This document shows positions 1 through 9,509 of a stretch of 64,000 bases of DNA, one piece after another. Below the pieces are notes generated by a model. The model searched no databases, was not told the origin of the DNA, and saw only the letters and a program-made list of their open reading frames with translations. Each line of letters begins with the position of its first letter. Position 1 is the stretch's first letter. This DNA comes from Salinarimonas sp. (GTDB lineage: Bacteria; Pseudomonadota; Alphaproteobacteria; Rhizobiales; Beijerinckiaceae). The position numbers were made by a program, and so were the translations under genes. The stretch is taken from contig JAFIEI010000012.1 in the NCBI GenBank assembly GCA_020832565.1, positions 1-64,000 of the forward strand. Direction: 5' to 3'.

Positions 1-2
1 GC

Positions 3-1247
3 GGGCCGGGTCAGGGTTCGACCATGTTCCTGCCCATGCACGGCCCGGCGCTTCAATTGCGACGCTCGCGCTCCATCGTGATGATCGACCAGCGCGGCAC
101 CGGCAACTCGGTTCCCGCGCTCGCCTGCGACACGATCGACGCGGAGGAATTCGACGAGAATCGGCTCAATGATCCCGATCTGATGCCGGAAACGCCGACC
201 GAGGAACGCCTCGCGCAATGCATCGCGGATTGGCGCGACCGGGGCGTGGATTTCAACGCCTTCGACACCCGCTCCACAACGCGCGATCTCCAGGCCATCC
301 GGCGCGGGCTCGGCATACGGCAATGGAACCTGCACGGCACCTCCTATGGGGGTCGTGTCGTGCTCGACGCCATGCGCGTCGATCCCGAGGGCATCCGCTC
401 CGTGGTGCTGAACTCGCCGCAGGCCATCACACCGCATTTCGATGCAGACTTCGCCGAAAACCGCGCGAAGCTCTTCCGCCAGCTCTTCGAAGATTGTGCG
501 CAGGACGATTATTGCAGCGAGACATTCGGCGATCTCGAGGCCCATCTGGAGAAAATCCGTGCGCATCTGGCCGATGAAGGCATGGATATCTATCTGCGCG
601 AAACGCCCGACGGTGAACTCACGCGGATCACTGTCGGCTGGGAAGAGGTCATCGAGGGACTCTACAGCCATATGAACTTCATCGCCGGTCCCGCGCCGGT
701 GGCGCGCTACATTCACGAATTGTCACGCATGGTCGATGGCCGTCTCAGCCTGAACGACGACGAAGTCGCACGCATATTCCAGAGCAGCCTGCGCGACAAC
801 GATCACGGTATCGCCATGGGAATGCATATAGCCGCGCGCTGTCGCGAGGATGTCGATGCCTATGACGACGCGACCTTCGCGGCAGGTGCCGCAATGGCGC
901 CGTCGCTTTACACCTCGGCTTCATCCATCCACATGTACCGGCTCGGCTGTTCGCTGATGGAGATCGAGCCCGTGGACGAGGCCTTCCACGAGATGGTCAC
1001 GAGCGACATTCCCGCCCTCGTCCTCACCGGCGACATGGATCCGCTGACACCAACGATCTGGGCGCATGATGCCGCCGAGGCGCTCGAGAATGCGCAGCTC
1101 GTCTCGTTCCGCGCTCTGGGCCACGACATCTATTCGAACAGCGTCTGTGCGCGCGTCATCACCGCAAACTTCCTTGATGCGCCGGACGAGACCATCGATG
1201 CGACCTGCGCGCAATCCTACAGCCCGGCCTTCGCCCGGGAGCAGTGA
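3..1247 (+). CDS. alpha/beta hydrolase (TAP/proline-iminopeptidase-like), 5' end outside window
   Basis: Frame is open from base 3 and reads GPGQGSTMFLP...IVMIDQRGTGNS, then nucleophile elbow GTSYGGR; C-terminal VLTGDMDPLTP and GHDIYSN (Asp and His region). Confidence 0.85.
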   Translation, partial: GPGQGSTMFLPMHGPALQLRRSRSIVMIDQRGTGNSVPALACDTIDAEEFDENRLNDPDLMPETPTEERLAQCIADWRDRGVDFNAFDTRSTTRDLQAIRRGLGIRQWNLHGTSYGGRVVLDAMRVDPEGIRSVVLNSPQAITPHFDADFAENRAKLFRQLFEDCAQDDYCSETFGDLEAHLEKIRAHLADEGMDIYLRETPDGELTRITVGWEEVIEGLYSHMNFIAGPAPVARYIHELSRMVDGRLSLNDDEVARIFQSSLRDNDHGIAMGMHIAARCREDVDAYDDATFAAGAAMAPSLYTSASSIHMYRLGCSLMEIEPVDEAFHEMVTSDIPALVLTGDMDPLTPTIWAHDAAEALENAQLVSFRALGHDIYSNSVCARVITANFLDAPDETIDATCAQSYSPAFAREQ

Positions 1248-1274
1248 GCTGGGTAGGGGAGTTGAAGGAAACAG

Positions 1275-1309
1275 GCCCTGCGCGATGTGCATCGCGCTTC
1301 GCGCAGGGC
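1275..1309. terminator. possible hairpin terminator downstream of hydrolase
   Basis: Perfect 11-bp inverted repeat gccctgcgcga / tcgcgcagggc, 28 bp after the stop codon; no clear T-tract. Confidence 0.4.
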
Positions 1310-1323
1310 GGACGGCATGCTTG

Positions 1324-1351
1324 AAAAGGTAATGCATCAGCATTACCTTTT
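1324..1351. promoter_or_regulatory. palindromic operator candidate upstream of prlF-yhaV
   Basis: Perfect 12-bp inverted repeat AAAAGGTAATGC-atca-GCATTACCTTTT, 38 bp before the antitoxin start. Confidence 0.5.
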
Positions 1352-1389
1352 CGGTATTGATCCGTTCCGCCGCCACGAGATTTCAAACC

Positions 1390-1716
1390 ATGCCGGCCCG
1401 CACGCACGAGATCTCGAAGCTTACTAATCGCTATCAGACGACGGTGCCGCGCGGCGTGCGAAAGCAACTTGAACTCGGCAAGGGCGACCAACTGCGTTAC
1501 TGCATCGAGCCCGATGGCCGGGTTTATATCGAGCCTGTTCGCGCGCAGGAGCGCGACCCGGCGCTCGACGCCTTTCTCGCTTTCATCGAGGCCGATATCA
1601 ACGCCCATCCGGAACGGCTGCAGGCACTCGACGGCGCCCTGCGCGAGCGCCTCGCTGCACTTGTCGGGGATGATCCCGTCGATCTCGATGCGCCTCTGTC
1701 GCCCGATGACGAATGA
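1390..1716 (+). CDS. prlF: PrlF-family antitoxin (AbrB/SpoVT-type DNA-binding fold)
   Basis: LTNRYQTTVPRGVRKQLELGKGDQLRY...DPALDAFLAFIEADINAHP resembles E. coli PrlF (SohA); overlaps the downstream yhaV start (ATGA). Confidence 0.85.
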   Translation: MPARTHEISKLTNRYQTTVPRGVRKQLELGKGDQLRYCIEPDGRVYIEPVRAQERDPALDAFLAFIEADINAHPERLQALDGALRERLAALVGDDPVDLDAPLSPDDE

Positions 1717-2231
1717 GCGCGCCTCCAGGACCCCTCACCGTCAATAGCTGGTCCATCTACGCGCATCCGCTCTTTCTCGACCAGCTCGACGGATTGATCG
1801 AAGAAGTCGAAGCGCTGAAGGTGCATAATCCGAAAGGCTGGCAGCGCAAGAATGCGACGAAGCGCCTTGCCGCGATCTTCAAACTCGTGAGTGACGTCAT
1901 CCCTGCGGACCCGGGATCACGGGCCTTTCGTCAGGGCGACAGTCTCGGCCCCGCGCGTCGGCACTGGTTCCGGGCGAAGTTCTTCCAGCAATACCGCCTG
2001 TTCTTCCGCTTCGACAGTGCCAGCAAGGTCATCGTGCTCGCCTGGGTGAACGATGATGAAACCCTGCGCTCTTACGGCAGTCGAAGCGATGCCTATGCGT
2101 CTTTCAAAGGCATGTTCGAAAATGGTGATCCGCCGGAGGACTTCGACGCGCTCTTGCGCGCTGCCCGCCGGTCGGGCGGGCGGTTCACAGCAAGCCTCGA
2201 AGCCGCATCGCAACCTGAGCCCCGGAAATGA
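1713..2231 (+). CDS. yhaV: YhaV-family toxin (type II TA, RelE/ParE-like RNase)
   Basis: NSWSIYAHPLFLDQLDGLIEEVE...QRKNATKRLAAIFKL...YRLFFRFDSASKVIVLAWVNDDETLRSYG, characteristic YhaV sequence; 4-bp overlap with prlF. Confidence 0.9.
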   Translation: MSAPPGPLTVNSWSIYAHPLFLDQLDGLIEEVEALKVHNPKGWQRKNATKRLAAIFKLVSDVIPADPGSRAFRQGDSLGPARRHWFRAKFFQQYRLFFRFDSASKVIVLAWVNDDETLRSYGSRSDAYASFKGMFENGDPPEDFDALLRAARRSGGRFTASLEAASQPEPRK

Positions 2232-2233
2232 AA

Positions 2234-2257
2234 ACACCCGCCGTAGTCGGCGGGTGT
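2234..2257. terminator. hairpin terminator between converging yhaV and ALS-like gene
   Basis: Perfect 10-bp stem ACACCCGCCG-tagt-CGGCGGGTGT with A-run before and CT-rich run after, right after the yhaV stop. Confidence 0.75.
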
Positions 2258-2300
2258 CTCTCACGTCATGATGCGGTAAGCGTGCCTGCGCCCCAATCCC

Positions 2301-3980
2301 TCACGCCTTTTCCTGCATCGCCTTCTCGCGGATGGCGGAAAGCGTGGTGGTGGGGGTGATGGTTTCGGGGTCGATCAGGAGGTGGATGATCGCCGGCTTG
2401 CCGCTGGCCATGGCCTCCTTCAGGGCGGGGGCGAATTCTTCCGTGCGCTCGACCCGCGCGCCGAAGCCGCCGAAGGCGCGGGCATAGGCCGCGAAATCGG
2501 GATTCTTCAGCATGGTGGCCGAGACGCGGCCCGGATAATCGCGCTCCTGATGCATGCGGATGGTGCCGTACATGCCGTTATCGACGATCAGCACGATGAT
2601 CGGCAGGTCGTATTGCACGGCGGTGGCGAATTCCTGGCCATGCATCATGAAGCAGCCGTCGCCGGCCACCGAGATCACCATGCGCTCGGGGAAGGCGCGC
2701 TTGGCGCCGACCGCCGCGGGTAAGCCGTAGCCCATCGAGCCGGATGTCGGGGCGAGCTGCGTGCCGTAATGGCGGAATTTCCAGAAACGATGCACCCAGC
2801 CGGCATAATTGCCCGCGCCATTGGCCATGATCGCATCGTCGGGCGCCACTTTCGCGAGCTCGGCCATGACCTGGCCCATCTGGAGATCGCCGGGATGGGT
2901 GATCGCGGCGGGGTCGCTCCAGGCAAGATAGTCTTCATGTGCCGCGCGGGTATCCTCCGCCCAAGGCAGGTCCGCCGGGGGCTGCAGGCTCTCGAGCGCG
3001 GCGGCGAAGGCGCCGGGGCTGGCATTGATCGCCATGAAGGGGCTGTAGACGCGCCCCAGCTCCGACGAATCGGGATGCACATGCACGAGGCGCTGGCGCG
3101 GCGCGGGGATCTCGAACAGGCTGTAGCTCTGGCTCGGCATTTCCGACAGCCGCCCGCCGACGACGAGCACCAGATCCGATTCCTTGATGCGCTTCAGGAG
3201 CTTGGGATTGGGCCCGATGCCGAGATCGCCGGCATAGCATTCATGCAGGGTGTCGAACAGCATCTGCCGGCGGAAGGAGGTATGCACCGGCAGCTGGAAA
3301 CGCTCGGCGAAACGCTTGAAGCGCGACACTGCGTGCTGATCCCAGCGGCCACCGCCGAGGATCGCCACCGGGCGTTTGGCACCGGCGAGGAGCTTTTGCA
3401 GCTCCACCATCTGGGCCGGGCCGGGATGCGTCTCGATCGGCTTGTAGGCGGGCGGGTCGACGGCAACGGCGGCTTCGGTGAGCATGTCCTCCGGCAGCGC
3501 GATCACCACCGGGCCGGGGCGTCCCGAGGTCGCCACGTGAAAGGCGCGGGAGACGAGTTCGGGGATGCGGGCGGGATCGTCGATCTCGGTCACCCATTTG
3601 GCGATGGTGCCGAACACGGCGCGGTAATCGAGTTCCTGGAAGGCCTCGCGCTCGCGCATCTCGCGCCCGACCTGGCCGACGAAGAGGATCATCGGGGTCG
3701 AATCCTGACGCGCGATATGCAGGCCCGCCGAGGCGTTGGTGGCGCCGGGGCCGCGGGTGACGAAGCAGATCCCGGGCTGGCCGGTGAGCTTGCCGTAAGC
3801 CTCCGCCATCATCGCCGCGCCGCCCTCCTGGCGACAGACGGTGACGCCGATCTCCGCGTCATGCATGGCGTCGAGCGCCGCGAGATAGCTCTCGCCGGGC
3901 ACACAATAGATCTGCTTCGACCCGTGCAGGGCGAGCTGGTCGACGAGAATCTGGCCGCCGGTGCGGGCTTTCGCGCTCAT
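2301..3980 (-). CDS. ThDP-dependent enzyme, acetolactate synthase large-subunit-like
   Basis: GGQILVDQLALHGSKQIYCVPGESYLAALDAM N-terminal Pyr domain; GDGCFMMHGQEFATAVQYDLPIIVLIVDNGMYGTIRMHQ ThDP-binding motif. Confidence 0.9.
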   Translation of the reverse strand: MSAKARTGGQILVDQLALHGSKQIYCVPGESYLAALDAMHDAEIGVTVCRQEGGAAMMAEAYGKLTGQPGICFVTRGPGATNASAGLHIARQDSTPMILFVGQVGREMREREAFQELDYRAVFGTIAKWVTEIDDPARIPELVSRAFHVATSGRPGPVVIALPEDMLTEAAVAVDPPAYKPIETHPGPAQMVELQKLLAGAKRPVAILGGGRWDQHAVSRFKRFAERFQLPVHTSFRRQMLFDTLHECYAGDLGIGPNPKLLKRIKESDLVLVVGGRLSEMPSQSYSLFEIPAPRQRLVHVHPDSSELGRVYSPFMAINASPGAFAAALESLQPPADLPWAEDTRAAHEDYLAWSDPAAITHPGDLQMGQVMAELAKVAPDDAIMANGAGNYAGWVHRFWKFRHYGTQLAPTSGSMGYGLPAAVGAKRAFPERMVISVAGDGCFMMHGQEFATAVQYDLPIIVLIVDNGMYGTIRMHQERDYPGRVSATMLKNPDFAAYARAFGGFGARVERTEEFAPALKEAMASGKPAIIHLLIDPETITPTTTLSAIREKAMQEKA

Positions 3981-4326
3981 GATATTTCCTCTCCGATGCG
4001 CCCTTCATGAGGCGCTTTCTCCCGAGTCATCGACCGCATGTATTGCACGGTTTGCCCGGTTGACCTGTATCATCGGGGCGAGACTAGCCGATGGCCCGCC
4101 CGCAATGAAGGCGCAAGCCCGCCCACGCGGCTTGTGCGCGATGCGTGTGGCTTCCTCCGCAGCCGGTTCGCGGGCGGAAAATGGTGATGCGAGACGCCTT
4201 GCGCGACGACGTTCCAGAATTTCGACGCAAGCCCCCTCAACCTGCTTGTCGCATCGCCCGCCCCATGCTAATCCGCACGCGGCCACCGAAGGCGCGCTCG
4301 TTGAGGGCGTGTTTCTCGATACCTGC

Positions 4327-4465
<139 letters not shown>

Positions 4466-4738
4466 TGTGTGTGACCATGCCAATGTCTCTTGAGCAGACC
4501 AGCATGTCGACGTCATTCCAAAGCCGGCAAATGCCGAACGGCGCCCGCTTCCCGGCGGTGGGCCAAGTCGAGTGTCGCGCCGTATTTTTATGATCTGATC
4601 TTCGCTGGGTCGATTACAGCTTCGTCGCCATCCCCCGGCCGCCGCGACGGCGGCACCCTCCCTCCTTCGAACGAGGTCGCTGGACAATCCGTTCCGCGCA
4701 GCCGAGAAATGCAATCGAATCCAGGCGGGAGGCAATCG

Positions 4739-5503
4739 ATGAGCGTGATGGTCGAAAAGAACGGTGCCGTGACGACCGTAATCCTGAACCGCCCCGAGGT
4801 TCGAAACGCGGTGAACCCGCAAACGGCGCAAGAGCTTCTTGACGCGTTCGACGAATTCGAAGCCGACGACGCCGCAGCGGTCGCGGTGCTGACCGGGGCG
4901 GGCGGCCACTTCTGCGCCGGCTACGATCTGAAGGCGCTGTCCGGCGGCGGCATCACCTACGATCCCGAAGGAGACGGCCTCATGGGGCCGTCCCGCCGTC
5001 TGATGAACAAGCCGGTCATCGCCGCCGTCGAGGGCTATGCCGTTGCCGGCGGCCTCGAACTCGCAATCTGGTGTGACCTGCGCGTGGTGGCCGAAAACGC
5101 GACTTTCGGGGTCTTCTGTCGCCGATGGGGCGTGCCGCTCATCGATGGAGGGACCGTCCGGTTGCCGCGCCTGATCGGCGACAGCCGCGCCCTCGACATG
5201 ATCCTGACCGGACGTCCGGTCGGCGCGGACGAGGCGTTCTCGTTCGGGCTGGCCAATCGCGTCGTTCCCGGCGGGCAAGCCCGATCCGCCGCCGAGCAGC
5301 TCGCCCATGAGATCGCGCGCTTCCCGCAGCTCTGCGTTCGTGCCGATCGCGCGTCGAGCTATGCTCAGTGGGGCGAGGGCATAGCGGATGCGCTTCGCCG
5401 TGAAGGACGGGACGGTGAGGCGGTTCTGGAAAAGGAAGCGATCTCGGGCGCAGGCCGCTTTGCCTCCGGGGCGGGCCGGGGCGGCGATTTCGACGGATTG
5501 TGA
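4739..5503 (+). CDS. crotonase-fold protein, enoyl-CoA hydratase/isomerase family
   Basis: VILNRPEVRNAVNPQTAQELLDAFDEFEADD...GAGGHFCAGYDLKAL...PVIAAVEGYAVAGGLELAIWCDLRV. Confidence 0.9.
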   Translation: MSVMVEKNGAVTTVILNRPEVRNAVNPQTAQELLDAFDEFEADDAAAVAVLTGAGGHFCAGYDLKALSGGGITYDPEGDGLMGPSRRLMNKPVIAAVEGYAVAGGLELAIWCDLRVVAENATFGVFCRRWGVPLIDGGTVRLPRLIGDSRALDMILTGRPVGADEAFSFGLANRVVPGGQARSAAEQLAHEIARFPQLCVRADRASSYAQWGEGIADALRREGRDGEAVLEKEAISGAGRFASGAGRGGDFDGL

Positions 5504-5571
5504 GCGACAGGTCCACAACGCGCTACGGCCACGCGCGTCGGGTGGCGGCGGCGAAGCGCCTCGTCGACGCC

Positions 5572-6597
5572 TCAGCCGGCAACCTTCATTCGGCGGGGTC
5601 TGGCGAAACGAATCAGGACCAGCGCCACGAGGCCGATGCCGACTACGAGAGCGAACATCTGCATCGCCGGGTGCGGTATCAACAACGTTGCGCTCGCGAG
5701 CAGGACCAGGCCGAGATTGACGGCAAGGACATGCCCCGCCACATCCATCGCACTGAACCCGTGATCAGTGGCGCGCTGGTAGAAGTGGCTGCGATGGGCC
5801 TCGAACAGCCGCTCCCGGCGCACGGCCCGGCGGATCAGGGTGATCGTGGCATCGGCGCAGAAATACAGCGGCAGCAGGATGGCGGCGGCGACATATCCGT
5901 TCGTCGCCAGCAGATAGAGCAGCCAGGCGACCATCAACCCGATCGGCAGCGAGCCGACATCGCCGAGAAACAGCCTGGCGACCGGCTTATTGAACAGCGC
6001 GAAACCGCATAGCGCCCCGCAGAGCGAGGCTGCCAGCAGGGCGGCGAAAGGATCGAGGAAGCCGAGCCAACCGAAGATCGCCAGCGCGGCGGTGACCGGC
6101 ACCATCTCCGCGACCGTGATCCAGTCGAGGCCATCCATGAAATTAGTTAAATTGACGAACCAGAGCCCGGCCAGAAGGGCGATCGCAAGGCCGAGCCCTG
6201 CCGGCCAGTTTCCGGGGAGGAGCCCGCTCTCGACCGGCGCAAATCCGAGCAGCAGCGCCACGCAAGCCGCCTGCAAAGCGAGACGCGGCAGCGCGGCCAT
6301 GGGGCGAATGTCATCCCATGCCCCGATCAGCGCAAGCACCAGCGTACCGGCGGCGAGTGAGATCGCCGCGGCCATGCCGGGCATCACGCCTGCGACAGCG
6401 GCGCCGCCATAAGCCGTAAGCAGCGCGCCCGCCACCACGGCGATCCCGCCGCCCTGCGGCGTCGGTATGCGATGGCTCGATCGCGCATTCGGTCGGGCCA
6501 GGGCGTAGCGCTGCAAAAGCGGCATGCTCATCGCGATGATCGCCACGGCGAGGGCGAACGCGATCAGAAGGGCGCAGATGAGCAGGATGGCAAGCAT
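5572..6597 (-). CDS. polyprenyl-phosphate HexNAc-1-P transferase (WecA/MraY/WbpL-type, PNPT family)
   Basis: Multi-TM protein with RSSHRIPTPQGGGIAVV, NFMDGLDWITVAEM and FLGDVGSLPIGLM motifs. Confidence 0.88.
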   Translation of the reverse strand: MLAILLICALLIAFALAVAIIAMSMPLLQRYALARPNARSSHRIPTPQGGGIAVVAGALLTAYGGAAVAGVMPGMAAAISLAAGTLVLALIGAWDDIRPMAALPRLALQAACVALLLGFAPVESGLLPGNWPAGLGLAIALLAGLWFVNLTNFMDGLDWITVAEMVPVTAALAIFGWLGFLDPFAALLAASLCGALCGFALFNKPVARLFLGDVGSLPIGLMVAWLLYLLATNGYVAAAILLPLYFCADATITLIRRAVRRERLFEAHRSHFYQRATDHGFSAMDVAGHVLAVNLGLVLLASATLLIPHPAMQMFALVVGIGLVALVLIRFARPRRMKVAG

Positions 6598-6770
6598 GGT
6601 TATGGCGAAAGGTTTCGGATATCGGCAGTGGCGTGGTGTCGGTTCAACGCAGTTTCGGCGCGCGTGCATAACACCGGCATGAGTGGTCGGCCAGCGGAAA
6701 GCCGCGATTCGCAGCAGCGCGCCTGAATCCGAGATGCGTTGAAGAACCCGGACCTCATGTCTGGCGGCAA

Positions 6771-8045
6771 TCAGGCGGAGGCATCAACGGTCGGGCTTAC
6801 CTTCGGCCTTATCGCCTCGGGCAGGTATGTGGCGATCGCCATCGCGTAGGCTGCTGCGATCAATCCCAGCAGCGCCCACCACCAGGCCTGCCAGGCTCCA
6901 TGGCTGACGCAGGCGATCGCAAAAGCGGCCACGACGGTCGTCATGGCATAGGGCAGCAGCGCCGGCGGCAGGACACGCATGGCGCGAAGCCCGAAATACA
7001 GGGCCGCCGCAGCCAGCGCCGCACCGACCATTCCGAGTTCCAGCCATACCTGCAAGGGAGCGTTATGCGTGTGGCCCCAATCCAGAAGGCCGCGCTGCAC
7101 ATCTGTCAGGTGTGCGGCTTCCGGGAGGCGGGCCAGGGCATGCGAGGCCTCGATCCCCCAGCCGAAATACGGTTTCTCCCAGATGAAGGGAAATGTCTCC
7201 CGCCAGATCTCACCGCGGATGGTCAGGCTGCCATAGCCGACCGCATCATGAATGCGACCGGGAACGAGAGCGTTGGCGACGGATGCGATCCAGGGCATCG
7301 ACAAGGTGATGAGGGGCAGAACGATCATGCTGGCCCGGTGCAACAGGTTCGGCGCAACCAGCGTGAGCGGCAGGATGAGCAGGAACAGGCCGAAGGCGAG
7401 CTTGGCGGAATAGCTGGCTGACAGAAGCACGGCCAGAGCTGCCGCGATCCACAGCACCACGAGCAGAACCAATCGCCTTTCCATCAGGAGCAGCACCGTC
7501 GCCAAGGGAAGCAACAGCGTGATCGCGACCGCGGCCCGGTTGAGGCGCGAAGCCCGTGTCGAGAGGGAGAGCCCTTCACGCAAGGCGCCCGACAACCACA
7601 TGTCCATCGCCACGATGATCGCTGCGATGCTCAGGATCAGAGCAAAGATGAATGCATTGAACCCGGGACGAAGCCGCAGGCTCGTTGCGATCGCGATCGC
7701 ACCGAGGACGACCCCGCCCGCGAAATGCAGCGCATGGTTCGCTCCGCGCTCTGCCACAGGCGACCACATGAGCGACGACGCCATGAGCAATACGAGTCCC
7801 CCAAAGACAAGTCCGGCGGGCGTGCACAGCGTGGAGGCCAGATCAACAAGGACCGCACGCATGCTTCGCGCGCGATAGGCAGCGACCATGAGCAACACCG
7901 TCGCAATGACGAGGATAGTCGGCGGTACCTCGCGCGACGCGACCATCAGGATCGGGGTGAGCATGAGCAGGCCGGCAGAAGCTTGCAGCAGCATTCGATC
8001 TGACCGCCTAAAGTCGCCGGGGACATTCATTCTAGGTGTTTCCAA
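6771..8045 (-). CDS. O-antigen ligase/polymerase-like membrane protein
   Basis: Multi-TM; large periplasmic-loop region ...YFGWGIEASHA...WGHTHNAPLQVWLELGMVGAALAAAALYFG typical of Wzy_C/WaaL superfamily. Confidence 0.85.
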   Translation of the reverse strand: METPRMNVPGDFRRSDRMLLQASAGLLMLTPILMVASREVPPTILVIATVLLMVAAYRARSMRAVLVDLASTLCTPAGLVFGGLVLLMASSLMWSPVAERGANHALHFAGGVVLGAIAIATSLRLRPGFNAFIFALILSIAAIIVAMDMWLSGALREGLSLSTRASRLNRAAVAITLLLPLATVLLLMERRLVLLVVLWIAAALAVLLSASYSAKLAFGLFLLILPLTLVAPNLLHRASMIVLPLITLSMPWIASVANALVPGRIHDAVGYGSLTIRGEIWRETFPFIWEKPYFGWGIEASHALARLPEAAHLTDVQRGLLDWGHTHNAPLQVWLELGMVGAALAAAALYFGLRAMRVLPPALLPYAMTTVVAAFAIACVSHGAWQAWWWALLGLIAAAYAMAIATYLPEAIRPKVSPTVDASA

Positions 8046-8144
8046 TCGATTCGGGGGACGCCCGAACTGGTCTGTTCACACGACGGCTTTACCCGAGCCT
8101 TAAGGATGGAACAACGGCCTCATCCGCTTGAATGCCGAAGGCAT

Positions 8145-9314
8145 TCAACCGCTCTCCACCCGTGAGAGAAGATTGCGATACAGTTGCATGGTCTCTTCGG
8201 CAATGATCGTTTCGGCAAATTCCGCCTCCACCCGCCGGCGGCCGGCTTTTCCCATGCGGGCCCGGGTCTCGGGATCTCGGGCGAGGCGTTCGAGGGCTTC
8301 GGCGAGTGCCCGGCTGTCACGGGGCGGTACCAGTAGCCCGTTCCCGCCATCATTGCAGACAGCACGACAGCCGGGCACGTCCGTGGTCACGATCGGACGC
8401 GCGCATGCGGCCGCTTCGAGCAGCGATTTCGGCAGGCCTTCGCGATAGGAGGGCAGTACCGCGATATGCGCCCGGGCGTATTCCCCGACGATATCGCGCG
8501 AGGGCCCTGCAACATCGACGATCCCCTCCTGCTTCCATGCCGCGAGCAGATCCGCTGCGATGCTGGCCGGGTTGGCATCCGTTCCACCCACAAGCCGGAT
8601 CCGGATCGCCACACCCTGCTCGCGCAAGATCCGCGCCGCATCGACGAGTTCTACGATCCCCTTGTCCCGCAACATCCGCGAAACACAGACCGCGACCGGC
8701 TCGCCCTCCGGCTCCGGAACCGGCTTGAAAAGCGTGGCATCAACGCCGGAACCGGGAATCAACGCAATCTTGCCCGCATCGATTCCTCTTTCGACGAACA
8801 GGGCAGCGTCATCGGCGTTCTGAACTATGAGAGCGCTGCCGGATCTGCGCATGCCGATGCGGATGACCGCTTCGAAGACCCTCCGGGGCAGACGCGCCTT
8901 CATGCCTTGTGCGATATACAGAAACCCCATGCCGGCCATTGCATTGACGACTACCGGGACGCGGGTCAGCGAGGCCGCGATCTGCCCCAGCAACACCGGC
9001 TTTGCCGCGACATGATGAACGAGATCGGGCCGGAAACTACGGTAACAGTCGATGATCGCACGCAATGTCGCGAAATCGCGCAGCGGGTTCAGGCCGGATC
9101 TGTCGAAGGGAATATGGACCGGCTCGAACCCCTCGGCCGCGATTCGCTCACGATCGGCATCGAGCCTCGTCGCGACGACGATACGGGCGCCGGCATCGCG
9201 TGCGGCCCGCGCCACCGGCAGGCGATGCGAGCAGAAATACCAGTCTTCCGAGACAAGGTAGACGAGTGTCCGTCCTGCAAGCTCAGCCTTCGCCAATTCC
9301 CGATCTCCCTGCAT
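8145..9314 (-). CDS. glycosyltransferase, GT4-like
   Basis: LVYLVSEDWYFCSHRLPVARAARDAGARIVVATR...PGSGVDATLFKP...VLPSYREGLPKSLLEAAACARPIVTTDVPGCR. Confidence 0.88.
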   Translation of the reverse strand: MQGDRELAKAELAGRTLVYLVSEDWYFCSHRLPVARAARDAGARIVVATRLDADRERIAAEGFEPVHIPFDRSGLNPLRDFATLRAIIDCYRSFRPDLVHHVAAKPVLLGQIAASLTRVPVVVNAMAGMGFLYIAQGMKARLPRRVFEAVIRIGMRRSGSALIVQNADDAALFVERGIDAGKIALIPGSGVDATLFKPVPEPEGEPVAVCVSRMLRDKGIVELVDAARILREQGVAIRIRLVGGTDANPASIAADLLAAWKQEGIVDVAGPSRDIVGEYARAHIAVLPSYREGLPKSLLEAAACARPIVTTDVPGCRAVCNDGGNGLLVPPRDSRALAEALERLARDPETRARMGKAGRRRVEAEFAETIIAEETMQLYRNLLSRVESG

Positions 9315-9342
9315 CCGCCGGACGATCAGGCTTTAGGTGAGT

Positions 9343-9380
9343 GTGCCTGACCGTGCAAGGCGTGCGTGACAGTGCAAGGC
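9343..9380. repeat. tandem duplication of a 19-bp unit in a divergent intergenic region
   Basis: GTGCCTGACCGTGCAAGGC / GTGCGTGACAGTGCAAGGC, two mismatches, directly abutting. Confidence 0.85.
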
Positions 9381-9509
9381 GCGGCTGGCCGCCCTGGCCA
9401 AGCCGCGAGGCGACCGCCCGGATTGCCTTCCGGCGCCTGCCGCTGTACCGGAGCAGAAGCGGCTCCCGGCGAGAGAGGGCGCCGGACAGACGCGCACAGG
9501 AGAATCCGG

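Noticed and set aside
2769-4010. 413-aa plus-strand ORF
   Set aside because: Antisense to the well-supported ThDP enzyme; no recognisable motif.
8128-8148. TTGAATGCC-gaa-GGCATTCAA hairpin as a terminator of the leftward glycosyltransferase
   Set aside because: Perfect 9-bp stem, but it overlaps the stop codon and lacks a T-tract; function not supported.
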